Shown in pieces: positions 8,706 to 19,861 of a stretch of 22,192 nucleotides of DNA. Location of the stretch: the NCBI GenBank assembly GCA_023212695.1, contig JALCCG010000331.1:1-22192 (forward strand), written 5' to 3'. This stretch comes from Sporisorium sorghi (Eukaryota > Basidiomycota > Ustilaginomycetes > Ustilaginales > Ustilaginaceae). Below the pieces are notes generated by a model. The model was given only the letters and a program-made list of their open reading frames with translations, made no database searches and was not told where the DNA came from. A program made the position numbers and the translations under genes. Position 1 is the first letter of the stretch. The number at the start of each line of letters is the position of its first letter.

Positions 8706-10859
8706 GAGAAGTTCCCCGGAGTCTGCTCTATTGCTGGCGATTCCTGCGTGAGGGGAGGATGTAGATGGGAGGGAAGAGCTTCGAAAGTGGTTTGCAGTCG
8801 AGTCTCAAGATATACAGAATCGATAGTCAGCCGCAGAGATGCTTCGATCGTTGGTGGCTGCAAGATGGCAAGCCGTCGGCGGTCCCGAAGGCGGGATTCG
8901 GTTGATAGCCGCGCAGCTTCGCTTTACGTCAGCGTATCGGCGCCGGCTTCGGAGGCAAAAAGCGGTGTCGTCAGGAGGCGGTCGTGGTGAGAAGAGGGGA
9001 AGAAGGAAGATGCGGTTGTGCCGAGAGCCATGGTCAGCCGCGCCAAGCGAAGCAGCTCTTGCTCGTGGAGAAGCAGGCTCTTGGCGGCCAGTTTCCGCGT
9101 GAGCGAGTTGGAAGGTCTCAAGACCAAACGCCGATGTTCGTTCGTTGGTTCGTTGATCCACAAGCCGCTTACAATGTCTGTAGATGCCCTTGCGCTTGCG
9201 GTGTGTGGCAGCTTGTATGCTGTGCTGTGCTGTACGTTGTGCGCAGGCTCAGTTTTTTTGGCGTAACGGGGACACTCGAGTCGAGAGGCGGTGTCAAAGG
9301 GAAGACAAGCCAAGACAAACACAGCTGAGTCTCCCAAAGTGGCTGCGTTGTTGATCAGGGCACAGCAGCAGCAGCAGCGAGGAGCAGCAGCAGCAGCAAG
9401 CAGTACAGTTTACGACGACGTAGGCGAATTGCTTGGCTTTTTGTCAACTCAAAATTGCTGCTGCGCTGCAACAGAGATTCTTCTTCTTTTCAAATTTTGT
9501 CTCGCTCAGGGTCCTCTGTCCAACTGCCTCGAGGACTTAGCTCTGTGTGTGTGTGTGTTTTGATTCAAGGCGCTCACTAGCCAGCCAAGCCACCTCTCGA
9601 TTGCGGGGGAGGGATCCTCGAGTCGAGTTGAGTCGAGTAGATCGCCATGCCAGGCAGGCAATCTTGCTTCGACGTTCTGACAAAAAGCTTTCTACAGCGG
9701 AACTCGTAGGTAGATGCTGCTTTGAGTGTAGAGCAGAGCAGAGATGATGTCGGGTTAGAACCGTGAGAAGCGACAGACCAACGACGATCGGACAAACAAA
9801 CAACTTCGACGACAAAAGACAAAGACAGAGCGGCGGTGCTCCTCATTTTCGTTTCGCCAAGAAAAGCCACGCTTGCACTGCCACTCAGTGGGTTCGCGAT
9901 GCAAACAAGACGTCGGCTCATGGCTTCCGCAGCGAAAGCTCTTCGTCGCGGTGTCCGCTGCTGACCCCTGATTGCTGCCCCCTCCCCGATGATGGCATCG
10001 ACGATTCCGAGCGAGCTTCAATCGATGGAGAGGCAGTAGATGATGGCGATGACAGCGTGAGAGCAAGTCCACTGCATACCTGCGATGCTCCCGATAGACC
10101 ATGACTCGACGCCAATAGGTCCTTGAAGCAAAAGAAGCTGCTCTGGCTCGATCTGTTGTGTCTGTGTGTCGATCGCGCACTCGACGGAAGCATCCGATCC
10201 TTGAGGCTATGCCAAAGGCCCGCTTCGATAGAGCAATGGCTTCAGACGCCGCTTCCCTTCGACCCCATCCCGATACCAGCGCTGCAATCAGCATCGGAGG
10301 GTCCGATGTCGTCGCCGCCATTCGAACCGCTTCTTATCATCCTTGTAGAGATGGATCCAATGCATCCGTCGGAGAGATATGTTCTCGTATGGCTTGCGTC
10401 GTCGAGATCAATGGCACGCCAGCTTTGCTCAAATGAACAGCAGAGACAAGTCTTGAGACGCTCAAGCACCAGTCACATCATGTCGTAGAGAGTGAGCATG
10501 GGCCAAGCCAAAGCGTCTCAAAGAATCCCACTGCAAAGAAAGCATTCCAACGAGGCGATGCGAGTCATCCCAGCCGCACCTCTGCCTTTGCGGAGCATCT
10601 CTTCAAAAGCCAAGATAGGCAACAAGCTACAGTACGACTCAGCCGCGCCGCCATCTCACATCTCGCATCGAGCTCATCATCCCAAATCAATCGGCATCCA
10701 TCAAATCTACAGGGTGTAAAAAGTCGAAATTACCATGGGCTGGCAGCGTCATCAGGATAGATCGCCGCAACAAGAGAGGCATATCGGAAATGCTAGAAGT
10801 ACAGAGGGCAGCGCCAGAAACGAGACAAGACATGGGAGCAGGTGGTCGAGAATGACCGT
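8706..10859. other. Intergenic region between ADAM and histone H4; no firm gene
   Basis: It should carry the ADAM promoter and the H4 terminator, since both are minus-strand genes. CAG tracts are at 9363-9396, and GAGTC-type short repeats near 9615-9640. A minus-strand open frame ending at 8924 has somewhat protein-like composition but no good ATG or clean splice sites (see findings). Other frames overlap each other on both strands without recognisable motifs. Confidence 0.5.
9363..9396. repeat. Interrupted (CAG)n tract
   Basis: Five CAG units, a CGAGGAG interruption, then four CAG units. No supported gene reads through it. Confidence 0.85.
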
Positions 10860-11564
<705 letters not shown>

Positions 11565-12714
11565 CTAATTGTGCGTAGCAGCAGCCGAAAGAAAAAGAAA
11601 AAAGAAAAAAAAACGACGGGGCGGCAGCGGCTCGGCTTACTGCGATGTGCTGCCTGGCGTACGTGCGTGTGTGGATAATCAAAGTCAAAATCAGGTAGGT
11701 GCACTTTGCTCCAGGTTTTTTTTGGCAATGCCGGGTTATCATTGTTTTGTTGTTGCGGTGGTGGGCTCTGCTCAAGTGCCTGCCAGCCGGCGGAGTCGAT
11801 CAGCAGTCTAACATTGTTTTTCTCCGCTGAGCCCTTTTCGCCTCTACGCTGAGCAGCACCGAGTTCTGTTCACGCCTGATTTCTGCGCATGGATTCTTTT
11901 TCGAGACCACGTCTACAAGTCAGTTGAAATCACTTTTTCGCAAAGAATACAATTCGGGATCGTTTTTTTGAATTGCTGTCAGATCCACAACTCGGCGACG
12001 TCACGCTTTTCGTGTTGATGGAGACCAGAAAAAAAAAGAGCGTGGTTTTCCAGCTGCCATGATGGCAAAGAAAACTCCGTGCTGCGATCAAACGCGAGCC
12101 AAGATTAATCCCGTGCCAAAAGAGTCGAGCGTGGATCGCTGTCGGACGCACAGTCTTCGATCAATCTCGAACCGCATCACTCGATTGCGCAATTCCACGC
12201 TCAAGTCCAGCTTGGAACGGCAGCGCTTAGTTCTCATCGCAACGGCCTGGCTATAGCTTCTCAGTCGTAACACCAGCTCTCCTGTCACGATCTTGAAAGC
12301 GAGTAAATGAGCAAGAGATCGTTACATCAATTCAATGACAGACGATCAATCCTGAGCTGATGGCGAACAAGTGCGAAAGCGATACGACATCATGGAATCG
12401 CGAGCCTTTCTTTCGAGGGACGCGCTCTTCGTTGATCTGGCCCGCCTTTTTTTTTTCTGTCTGGACGTGACGGTTGGACGCCCAGCTTTGGAATTTTACG
12501 CAATTCCGAGAAAAAAAAAGGGCCGATTTTGATGGCATTCTGGCCACGCGACTCGATGGCGTAGAGTGCTCTACCGCCTGAAAAAGGGTCGGACTGACCC
12601 TGCATGAGTATTTTTCCTAAAATTTTATTTTCATGCGAAGAGCACTTTTTTCGCGGTGCTCGAACCTGAGAATCCACGGCGTTGATCTGAGCCCGGCGTT
12701 GCAGGCCGCAGAAA

Positions 12715-12735
12715 CTGCTGCTGCTGCTGCTGCTG
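12715..12735. repeat. (CTG)7 tract
   Basis: Seven CTG units in the H4-H3 spacer, on the H3 sense strand. Confidence 0.85.
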
Positions 12736-12895
12736 TTCTCCGCCTTCTCGGCTGAGCCACTTTCCTCGTGCTCCGAGCTCTTTTTTTGTGTGCCGAAAAC
12801 GACGTTGTGCGTTGCCGCTGACTGACGTTGTTGCTCGCTGCAGCCTGCGGCTGAGTCTTTGGCGGAAAACTGGCCGACTGCTTGCTGCAGCGAAG

Positions 12896-12900
<5 letters not shown>

Positions 12901-12933
<33 letters not shown>
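12901..12933. repeat. (CTG)11 tract in the H3 promoter
   Basis: Eleven perfect CTG units end about 60 bp before the H3 TATA-like box. It is probably non-coding and may vary in length between strains. Confidence 0.9.
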
Positions 12934-12934
<1 letters not shown>

Positions 12935-12992
12935 GCCTGTAGCTTGACTCTGCCTACTCCACGTCTCCATCCCGCCTGCACACCTCCATTCA

Positions 12993-13000
12993 AATATAAG
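12993..13000 (+). promoter_or_regulatory. TATA box of histone H3
   Basis: AATATAAG lies about 104-111 bp upstream of the H3 start codon. It is followed by a pyrimidine-rich stretch (CTCTCTCCTC and TTTCTCTTCG) typical of transcription initiation regions in filamentous fungi. Confidence 0.55.
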
Positions 13001-13103
13001 GATCCAGCTTTGCCGATCAACTCCCAGCCTCTCTCTCCTCATCCAACACCTATCTTTCTCTTCGACTTGTACCTCTGTACTAGCACATCTTTACTCTATC
13101 ACA

Positions 13104-13611
<508 letters not shown>

Positions 13612-13690
13612 GCGGTGTTGCTCTTCTTTCCTCCTCTTTGATCGCCGATATGCGCACTCTCATGTTGCTGGTAGCTAGCCCTGGTCCCAC

Positions 13691-13702
13691 TTTTTTTTTT
13701 TT
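13691..13702. repeat. Poly-T run (12 T) downstream of H3
   Basis: Twelve T on the H3 coding strand, about 80 bp past the stop codon. This is the third coding-strand T run found just after a gene in this window. Confidence 0.85.
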
Positions 13703-14242
13703 GTCGTGGCTTCTTCTTGTACTTCTAGCCTTTCCATAATGGTTCCGAATAGTCCTTAATACTATCTGGTACCACGATACACCTTCCAGTATGCGTGACT
13801 GTCTGAATAGCAAAGCATACACTCGCTGATGGCAAGACAAGAGCTGATCGAATGCGGGTTCGCGAGAGGTGTTGGTCTGGTCACATTCGAGTCAAATTTT
13901 CCCTCCACCTCAGTGGATGTTCCCGATCTAGAGGCGCCGATTCGGACTCAGATTCGATCTGGTTAGGGCAACTTCCAAAATCGGCCTTGCCTGGTTCCGG
14001 ACGAAACTCCGCCACGACAATCTCCTTCCATTGCTGCCAGTCGAGTGAGATCCCTTCGCCTCGGTCCAATTCGAGCTTTAACAGCGAACGTCCAAGACGC
14101 AGCCCGCCGCTTGATAGATGGGCAACACCGGTCAACTTGACGGCAGTATCGGCGTCTGCGCTGAGCCGGACTTTTCACACCACAAAATTGAAAAAAAAAA
14201 AAATTGGAAAATCGAGCTGAGGCAGAATCTCACTTTCAGATC

Positions 14243-14271
14243 GAAAACAGGAAAACAGGAAAACAGGAAAA
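14243..14271. repeat. 8-bp tandem repeat (GAAAACAG)3
   Basis: Three head-to-tail copies of GAAAACAG plus a partial copy, about 370 bp upstream of the thiolase start. Confidence 0.85.
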
Positions 14272-14514
14272 AGCCTCGTGAAATGGGGCTTTTTTTGGTG
14301 GGCTGAGTGGCTTTGCGCCACGGCTCCACATTCAACACAGCTGCTTTCCCCTCTTTGGCCGGATTCAGCTGAGCATTGGGCCGAAGCGGGCTCTGTGTGA
14401 CTGTGACCGTAAATTGACTGTATGCTGCCCTCCGGCTGAGTTGGCTGCCGCTCCTTCTCCCCTTCTTGCCCCGCAAAGCTGGACCGGAGACGGGCGGCAC
14501 GCTTGGCTTGCGTT

Positions 14515-14523
14515 GATAAAAAG
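14515..14523 (+). promoter_or_regulatory. TATA-like element of the thiolase gene
   Basis: GATAAAAAG lies about 115-120 bp before the start codon, a spacing similar to the H3 TATA box. A CT-rich tract fills the interval to the ATG. Confidence 0.35.
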
Positions 14524-14636
14524 AGCACCAACTTTGTGCGTCACCTCCTTCTTGCCTTTCCTCCACCATCTTCATCCGCATATCGCATCACTTCTTCCTC
14601 CCTTTCTCTCTCCTTCCACTTCTACAAACCTTCACA

Positions 14637-14760
14637 ATGTCTGCCGCTCAGCAGCGTCACGGAAAGAAGAACATCCTCGCCGAGCACGATGACGATGGTA
14701 AGTAATCAGTACAATCGGTGCGACCTCTAGCAAAAGGCTCACTCGCTGACCATTCTTTTG

Positions 14761-14793
<33 letters not shown>

Positions 14794-15956
14794 CGTCCTT
14801 CACAGTCGTCATCGTCTCGGCGCTGCGAACGCCCATCACCAAGGCCAAAAAGGGCGGTCTCTCGCAGTGCGCCCCCGAAGAGATGCTCGGCTGGACCCTC
14901 AAGGGAGTCCTCGCCGAGTCCAAGATCGATCCCAAGCTCATCGAGGACGTCGCCGTCGGCACCGTTCTCGCCCCCGGTGGTGGCTCCACCCAGGCGCGCA
15001 TGGGTGCGCTCTGGGCCGGCATCCCCAACACGGCGGGCTGCAACAGCTTGAACCGCCAGTGCTCGTCCGGTCTTGCCGCCGTCAACCAGATCGCCAACCA
15101 GATCGCGCTCGGCCAGATCGACATCGGTATCGGCGCTGGTGTCGAGTCCATGACGCTCAACTACGGCGCGGGTGTGATGCCCGCCAAGATGTCGGACGTC
15201 GTCATGGAGAACGAGGAGGCCGCCGACTGCCTCTTGCCCATGGGTATCACCTCGGAGAACGTTGCCAAAAAGTACAATATCGACCGAAACAAGCAGGACA
15301 CCTTCGCTGCCGAGTCGTTTGCCCGCGCCGCTGCTGCCCAGAAGGCTGGCAAGTTCAAGAGCGAGATTGTCACGGTCAAGTACACCGATGATGACGGCAA
15401 CGAGCGCACCGTCGACTCGGACGACGGCATCCGCGAGGGTGTCACCGTCGAGTCGCTCGCCACGCTCAAGCCCGCCTTTGCCAAGGACGGCTTCACCCAC
15501 GCCGGTAACGCATCGCAGGTCAGCGACGGTGCCGCCTCGGTGCTGCTCGCGCGCCGCAGCGCCGCCAAGAAGCACGGCCTGCCCATCCTGGGCAAGTTTG
15601 TCACTTGCGCCGTCGTCGGTGTTCCCCCCAACATCATGGGTGTCGGTCCCGCCTACGCCATCCCGCGCCTGTTCGAGCTCACCGGTCTCACCAAGGACGA
15701 CATTGACATTTTTGAGATCAACGAGGCCTTCGCCTCGCAGGCGCTCTTCTCGGTCGAGCACCTTGGCATCGACAAGAACAAGGTCAACCCGGTCGGCGGT
15801 GCTATCGCCATGGGCCACCCTCTCGGTGCCACGGGTGCGCGACAGATCGCCACGGCTCTCGCCGAGGCCAAGCGTCAGGGCGGCAAGAAGCTCATCGTGA
15901 CGAGCATGTGCGTCGGCACTGGTATGGGCTGCGCCTCGCTCATTGTCTCGGCTTGA
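14637..15956 (+). CDS. 3-ketoacyl-CoA thiolase (acetyl-CoA C-acyltransferase, ACAA1/POT1 type)
   Basis: This enzyme carries out the last step of fatty-acid beta-oxidation: thiolytic cleavage of 3-ketoacyl-CoA to acetyl-CoA and a shortened acyl-CoA. Exon 1 is 14637-14697 and exon 2 is 14806-15956, giving 403 residues. The 108-nt intron (14698-14805) has GTAAGT, GCTGAC and CAG; it is phase 1 and rebuilds Val21. Catalytic residues are intact: Cys106 in NRQCSSGL, His358 in MGHPLG, and Cys389 in CVGTGMG, with NEAFASQ also present. Blocks such as CLLPMGITSENVA, GNASQVSDGA and GVGPAYAIP match the peroxisomal ACAA1/POT1 branch rather than ACAT. That branch normally carries an N-terminal PTS2, yet the N-terminus (MSAAQQRHGKKNILAEHDDD) has only a degenerate resemblance to one, and the C-terminus (VSA) is not PTS1. 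Location is therefore uncertain. Confidence 0.95.
14763..14793. repeat. 31-T homopolymer inside the thiolase intron
   Basis: Thirty-one consecutive T lie between the GCTGAC branch-like site (A at 14749) and the CAG acceptor at 14803-14805. It acts as an extreme polypyrimidine tract and places the branch A about 56 nt from the splice site. Confidence 0.9.
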
Positions 15957-16442
15957 TCGCTTTTGGAAACTGTAAAATTAGAAGATCCGCGCTCATAGGC
16001 TGGCTGACCTTGCATGCCTGTGAGTGGCAACTATTGTCCGTTCTTGAAACGCCTTTTGTCGTTTGTTGTGTGCATGCTCGAGTCGCCTGGAGCCGCGTTG
16101 CAAGCCAGCAAAAATGTGAGCGGAAGCAACCATACATGGAGGAGACTGTGAGTGAGGAGGAGAAGCATTGAGGGTTTTGAGTGGCTGCGCTGCGCATTCC
16201 ATTTTGCAGCGCGCCCAAAACTGAGCATTTCCAGAGACGCGCTTCGTCTGCAGTGTGGAGAACTTGCTCCTTCGCTTTTGTTCCATCCGCACTTGCCTCT
16301 TGACTTGTAGCATCCATCCTCAACGCAAGCATTGCAGCACCACAAACGCCTTCTACGAGGCGCTTCAGTACGAGCACATTCGCTCCACACTTGCTCAAAA
16401 GGCGTCTGTCAGCCAGCCAGCAAGCACTCGGCTCGATTCACC
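15957..16442. other. Spacer between thiolase and acidic-protein gene
   Basis: No gene is visible in this spacer of nearly 500 bp. It should contain the thiolase terminator and the promoter and leader of the next gene. Open frames reaching 16332 and upstream lack an ATG in frame with the acidic protein before 16443. Confidence 0.6.
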
Positions 16443-18704
16443 ATGGACGCAAATCCAGATTTCGACTACGAGATGGAACCACAAGCGGCGTACGCTGCAT
16501 TCCAGGCCAGCGCCGAGGAGGCCATGGACGATCTCAGCAGCGAAGGCGTGCCCATGTCCGACGTCGGCGTGCGCTTCGAGCCCGTCGACAAGGCAGCCAT
16601 CGACGTCGACTTTTCCGATCCTGCAAGTTCCTCTAAAACCGACGCACATCTTTCGATCCCGACTGCCTCGTCAACTCTTGTCGAGGGCAAAGAGATATTT
16701 GATGCTTCAGAGGCGCTGCAGAGCGCTCACAATCACGCAGTCGAAGCTGATCAAGACAACGACGACACTTTGACTGAAAATGCACACGAGGTGATCAGCA
16801 AAGCAAGCTCAGTTGCTGAGCACAGTGGCACCGCACCATTTGAAGCGCCAGGCGGAATCGAGAACAGACATGACGGCGTCGAATCATCGCAAATACGTAT
16901 CACCGCGATCCGAGCGAACGATCAAGAAGGAGAAGAGCGCGACGAACTGCATCATGAGGGAGCTGCTGCAGCATCCGAGAACGGCGTTGTTTTGGCAACT
17001 CCACTGACAGAAAGCGACCAGCTCCACGATGACAGTGGAGACGGCGAGCAAGGTCAAGGCGTCAACGGCCATGCCTACTACCCTTCCGAGGAAGGACACG
17101 ACGCAGCGATACGCGTCACCTTCCATGGCCAAGACTTTGTCATGTGGTCATCTGCAGACATTCCCGCCTTTCTCGCAGTCGCCCACGATGTTGAGGAGGT
17201 CGAGTCGGACGAAGTCGTACAAATCGAGGCGCCGGCGCTCGAGGTGGCAAAGGACGTGCTTTGGCAGCCCCTCGACAGCCTCTTTGCCAGTCTCAGAGCC
17301 AAAAACGCGCTGGGCGATTTCCTTGATGAAACGCACGAGCTGCACATTGCTTTCCCCGACCTCGATCTCGACGTGTCCGAAGACAACCTCTACTGTCGCG
17401 AGATCACGCTGGACGACCTTTTGCAGCTCCACCACGGTCTCGGACTGGCCACCAGTCTGCACATCCAGGTGGCCGAGCGTCCGCGCTTCATCACAAAGTA
17501 CAACGAGCTCGCCCAACACGTCGCGGGCATTCTAGGCAATCAACTCGAGCACAGCAGCGACGAAGAAGAAGAGGCGGCCAACGCTGGACGAAATGCAGAG
17601 GCTGTTATTGAACCCGAGTACGAGTCGGAGGGCTTGCCAGCTTCTAACGAGGCGGTCGTCGGGGGAAAAGTGGGCGATGAACTCGTAATTGCGTCGTCAA
17701 ATCAAGCCGCTCAGGCGGACACTGCCGGAGGCACTCCAGAGGATGCAGTTGAAAGCGTCGTATCGGAGAGCGAAGGACAGGCACATCAGCAATCCCCGCC
17801 GGCCAACGCGGAGACGCGAGCTGCAGATGCTGGCTCTGATGTGCACCAGCAAAATGAACAGCACGAGCCCGAGACGCACGAGCATGTCGGCGTGCTGGAA
17901 GAGCAGGATGAAGAGGAAGGCGTCGACGAGCTCGAGGGGGAGCTGCAAGGCGACGAGGAGGGCAATAGCGAAAAGGAAGGCAACAGTACTCGGGGAGAGG
18001 CCAACCACCAAGCGGCCCTCGCAGAAGATGCGCAGGATGCTCATGGGGCGACACATCAAGAGTCGGCGCCAGCAGATCAAGAAGTCGACGGCGAAGAAGC
18101 TCAGGGAGAAGCAGAGTATGATGAAGCAAATGGGGAGGATCTGCAAGGCGATGAAGAGGAGTACGAGGGAGAATACGCAGAGGAGGAGGAGGAGGAGTAC
18201 GAAGAGTACGCAGACGATGTCGGTGACAACGAGGCGGAGCAGACATTCTACACCACCATCAACGACGGCTCCGACGCCGAAGAGGATGAGCTGGAGGAGC
18301 CCGAACCAGGCGCGCCCCCGCAAGGATCTGCCCTCGCGCAGCCTGCAGCAGATGCAGAAGATGCCGAAGAAGCGTATGCGAACGAAGCTGCCGACGGCGA
18401 CGGGCAAGAATGGCAAGGTGCGTTCGATCCTTCTGCGCTGGAGGGTTCAACCACTTTCTCTGCTGACCAGACTTTGTTCCACGTTGCGACTCCAGACGAG
18501 GGTGAAGAGCAGATCGTCGAGTACACCGAAGAGCAGCCGGAAACTACCCTGCAAGCCGGATCGCCTTCATCGACCGTCTCGACGTCGTACAACACCGGCG
18601 CCGTTCAACGCAAGCGCGGTTTGGACGAGGAGGAGGAGGACGACGAGGCTCTGTACGAGCAAGATGACTACGAAGCCGAAAGCAAACGCGCCAAGGTGGA
18701 TTGA
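16443..18704 (+). CDS. Uncharacterised acidic, probably nuclear protein (753 aa)
   Basis: A single exon starts at ATG 16443 (ACC before ATG, good Kozak; the first in-frame ATG). I do not recognise a named family. Residues 1-220 are acidic and low in structure. Residues about 220-368 look globular: VTFHGQDFVMWSS, then a segment with LWQPLDSLFASLRAK, LHIAFPDLDLDVSED, ITLDDLLQLHHGLGL and RPRFITKYNELAQHVAGIL. This resembles an uncharacterised fungal family I have seen in ascomycetes, though I cannot name it. Residues about 370-720 are extremely Glu/Asp-rich, with the densest acidic run near 565-600. The C-terminus carries KRGLDEEEEDDE and ends SKRAKVD, a plausible nuclear localisation signal. Such acidic tails are common in chromatin, histone-chaperone or transcription proteins, but a role here is inference only. 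Confidence 0.8.
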   Translation: MDANPDFDYEMEPQAAYAAFQASAEEAMDDLSSEGVPMSDVGVRFEPVDKAAIDVDFSDPASSSKTDAHLSIPTASSTLVEGKEIFDASEALQSAHNHAVEADQDNDDTLTENAHEVISKASSVAEHSGTAPFEAPGGIENRHDGVESSQIRITAIRANDQEGEERDELHHEGAAAASENGVVLATPLTESDQLHDDSGDGEQGQGVNGHAYYPSEEGHDAAIRVTFHGQDFVMWSSADIPAFLAVAHDVEEVESDEVVQIEAPALEVAKDVLWQPLDSLFASLRAKNALGDFLDETHELHIAFPDLDLDVSEDNLYCREITLDDLLQLHHGLGLATSLHIQVAERPRFITKYNELAQHVAGILGNQLEHSSDEEEEAANAGRNAEAVIEPEYESEGLPASNEAVVGGKVGDELVIASSNQAAQADTAGGTPEDAVESVVSESEGQAHQQSPPANAETRAADAGSDVHQQNEQHEPETHEHVGVLEEQDEEEGVDELEGELQGDEEGNSEKEGNSTRGEANHQAALAEDAQDAHGATHQESAPADQEVDGEEAQGEAEYDEANGEDLQGDEEEYEGEYAEEEEEEYEEYADDVGDNEAEQTFYTTINDGSDAEEDELEEPEPGAPPQGSALAQPAADAEDAEEAYANEAADGDGQEWQGAFDPSALEGSTTFSADQTLFHVATPDEGEEQIVEYTEEQPETTLQAGSPSSTVSTSYNTGAVQRKRGLDEEEEDDEALYEQDDYEAESKRAKVD

Positions 18705-19063
18705 CGGAGCGGGCCCAGCACGGGCGCGATTGATCTAGGTCAAGCTCTTGCCAACGCCGACGTGGTCGGTAGCTTCATGCGGACACCATTCAACGCCCTC
18801 TCTGCGTGGACGGTCTTGCTGCGCGACACACTCGGCGGGCCACTTTCTCTCTGTCACGACCCCAACACCGTCGTTGCCGATCTCAAACGCCACGCCCACC
18901 AACACAAACAAAACCGTCTCAGAAGCCTTCCCAAGGCGGCATCCCGCCAACCTCCATCACTATACCCGTCCTTGGCCACCAGGACACTGCAAGAATCTTT
19001 CCAGTCATCGAAGGCAAAGCTATGCGACCAACGATCACGCTCAACAATCCTGTTCTTTCAACG

Positions 19064-19117
19064 GTAAGTTTAAGTCTGTTCCTCTGTTTTGCATGCTGAC
19101 CCGCTTTGCTTCCAAAG
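19064..19117 (+). other. Intron-like element of an unidentified transcript
   Basis: GTAAGT, a GCTGAC branch site and a CAAAG acceptor 18 nt later form a 54-nt unit that matches the introns of the recognised genes. No flanking exons can be assigned with confidence: three phases give short downstream peptides, with stops at 19135, 19152 or 19210. It may lie in a small gene, a UTR or a non-coding RNA. Confidence 0.35.
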
Positions 19118-19834
19118 CCGCCAGACCACGCTGAGCTGGGTTGTTCTTTGAGCCGTACCATCTGTGGACGCCGTCGATCTCTCGATGGCCACGTCGACGA
19201 AACGCTATGATCGACACATTGTCACTCTGTCTTTGAGCCTGGGTCATCGTGCGACTAAGCGCCAGTTGTCGTGATGCATTCGTAGGTCGTTTGTCGTGCT
19301 TGCAATGGCATCTCTTTGCTTGTGACACCATCTTTGCGCCTACTCGAGGTGCAGGATATGTGGATCGCCGATGAGACGATGACTCGCAAGTAAACCTCCC
19401 GATGGGCTCGGGCTTGAACTCGGCCATGGATTCGGTGGATGCAACGTGCGAGAAAGCGGCAAAGGGACCGGGACAAGTGTTCTGCATCGCCGGTCTCCAG
19501 CTGTGCGAGGAAGCGGTCAAGGGTCGGATAAGGCCCAAGGTAAGATAGAGTCGATTCCGACGAACGAAGCCAATTCCGAGGCTGCAGAGCCGAGATGGAG
19601 GAAGAGACGAGCTCGCTTAGCGCAGCGCCGAGGTCGAGTAGCGGTGCGGCAGGGCGAGAAGGTTATCGCAAAGGGCAGGCGTTACGTACTTGAGACTCTC
19701 ATGCTGGTGGTGTCGGTTGCTGGGTGAGGCGCAACAATGAGCCAGCTGTTTGGTGGAAGAAACGGTGGGTTCGCAGACGCTCAGATAACGTGCAGATCAG
19801 CAGGAACGCACACTAGCGCAGCAGTCCAACCTTA

Positions 19835-19861
19835 CAGCAGCAGCAGCAGCAGCAGCAGCAG
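19835..19861. repeat. (CAG)9 tract
   Basis: Nine perfect CAG units, with no supported gene reading through. Confidence 0.9.

Larger units (their letters stand above)
13703..14636. other. Spacer between H3 and thiolase (thiolase promoter)
   Basis: No gene is supported. The region holds an A-run (14191-14203), a short AAAACAGG tandem repeat, five plus-strand GCTGAG hexamers (14160, 14216, 14302, 14368, 14435), a TATA-like GATAAAAAG, and a pyrimidine-rich run directly before the thiolase ATG. Confidence 0.6.

Noticed and set aside
9755..10321. Minus-strand frame of about 188 codons between ADAM and H4, with a GTATGC donor-like site at 10073
   Set aside because: Arg/His-rich, competing with other frames on both strands, and no acceptor gives a convincing continuation.
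14718..14805. In-frame N-terminal extension of the thiolase through the T run (poly-Phe)
   Set aside because: It begins at GTG, not ATG, lies inside an intron with correct donor, branch and acceptor, and would add a meaningless poly-Phe segment.
14739..15818. Minus-strand open frame of about 359 codons opposite the thiolase
   Set aside because: It is antisense to a conserved enzyme. Its Asp/Glu/Val/Gly-rich pattern is typical of codon-bias mirror frames, and it includes a lysine run copied from the intron T tract.
17697..18416. Minus-strand hydrophobic frame of about 239 codons that looks like a membrane protein
   Set aside because: Leu/Phe/Ile-rich because it is the complement of GAG/GAA/GAT codons in the acidic tail. 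Not a real membrane protein.
17689..18738. Plus-strand Lys/Arg/Ser-rich frame of about 349 codons overlapping the acidic gene
   Set aside because: A +1 shadow of the repeated acidic codons. No start context or conserved motif.
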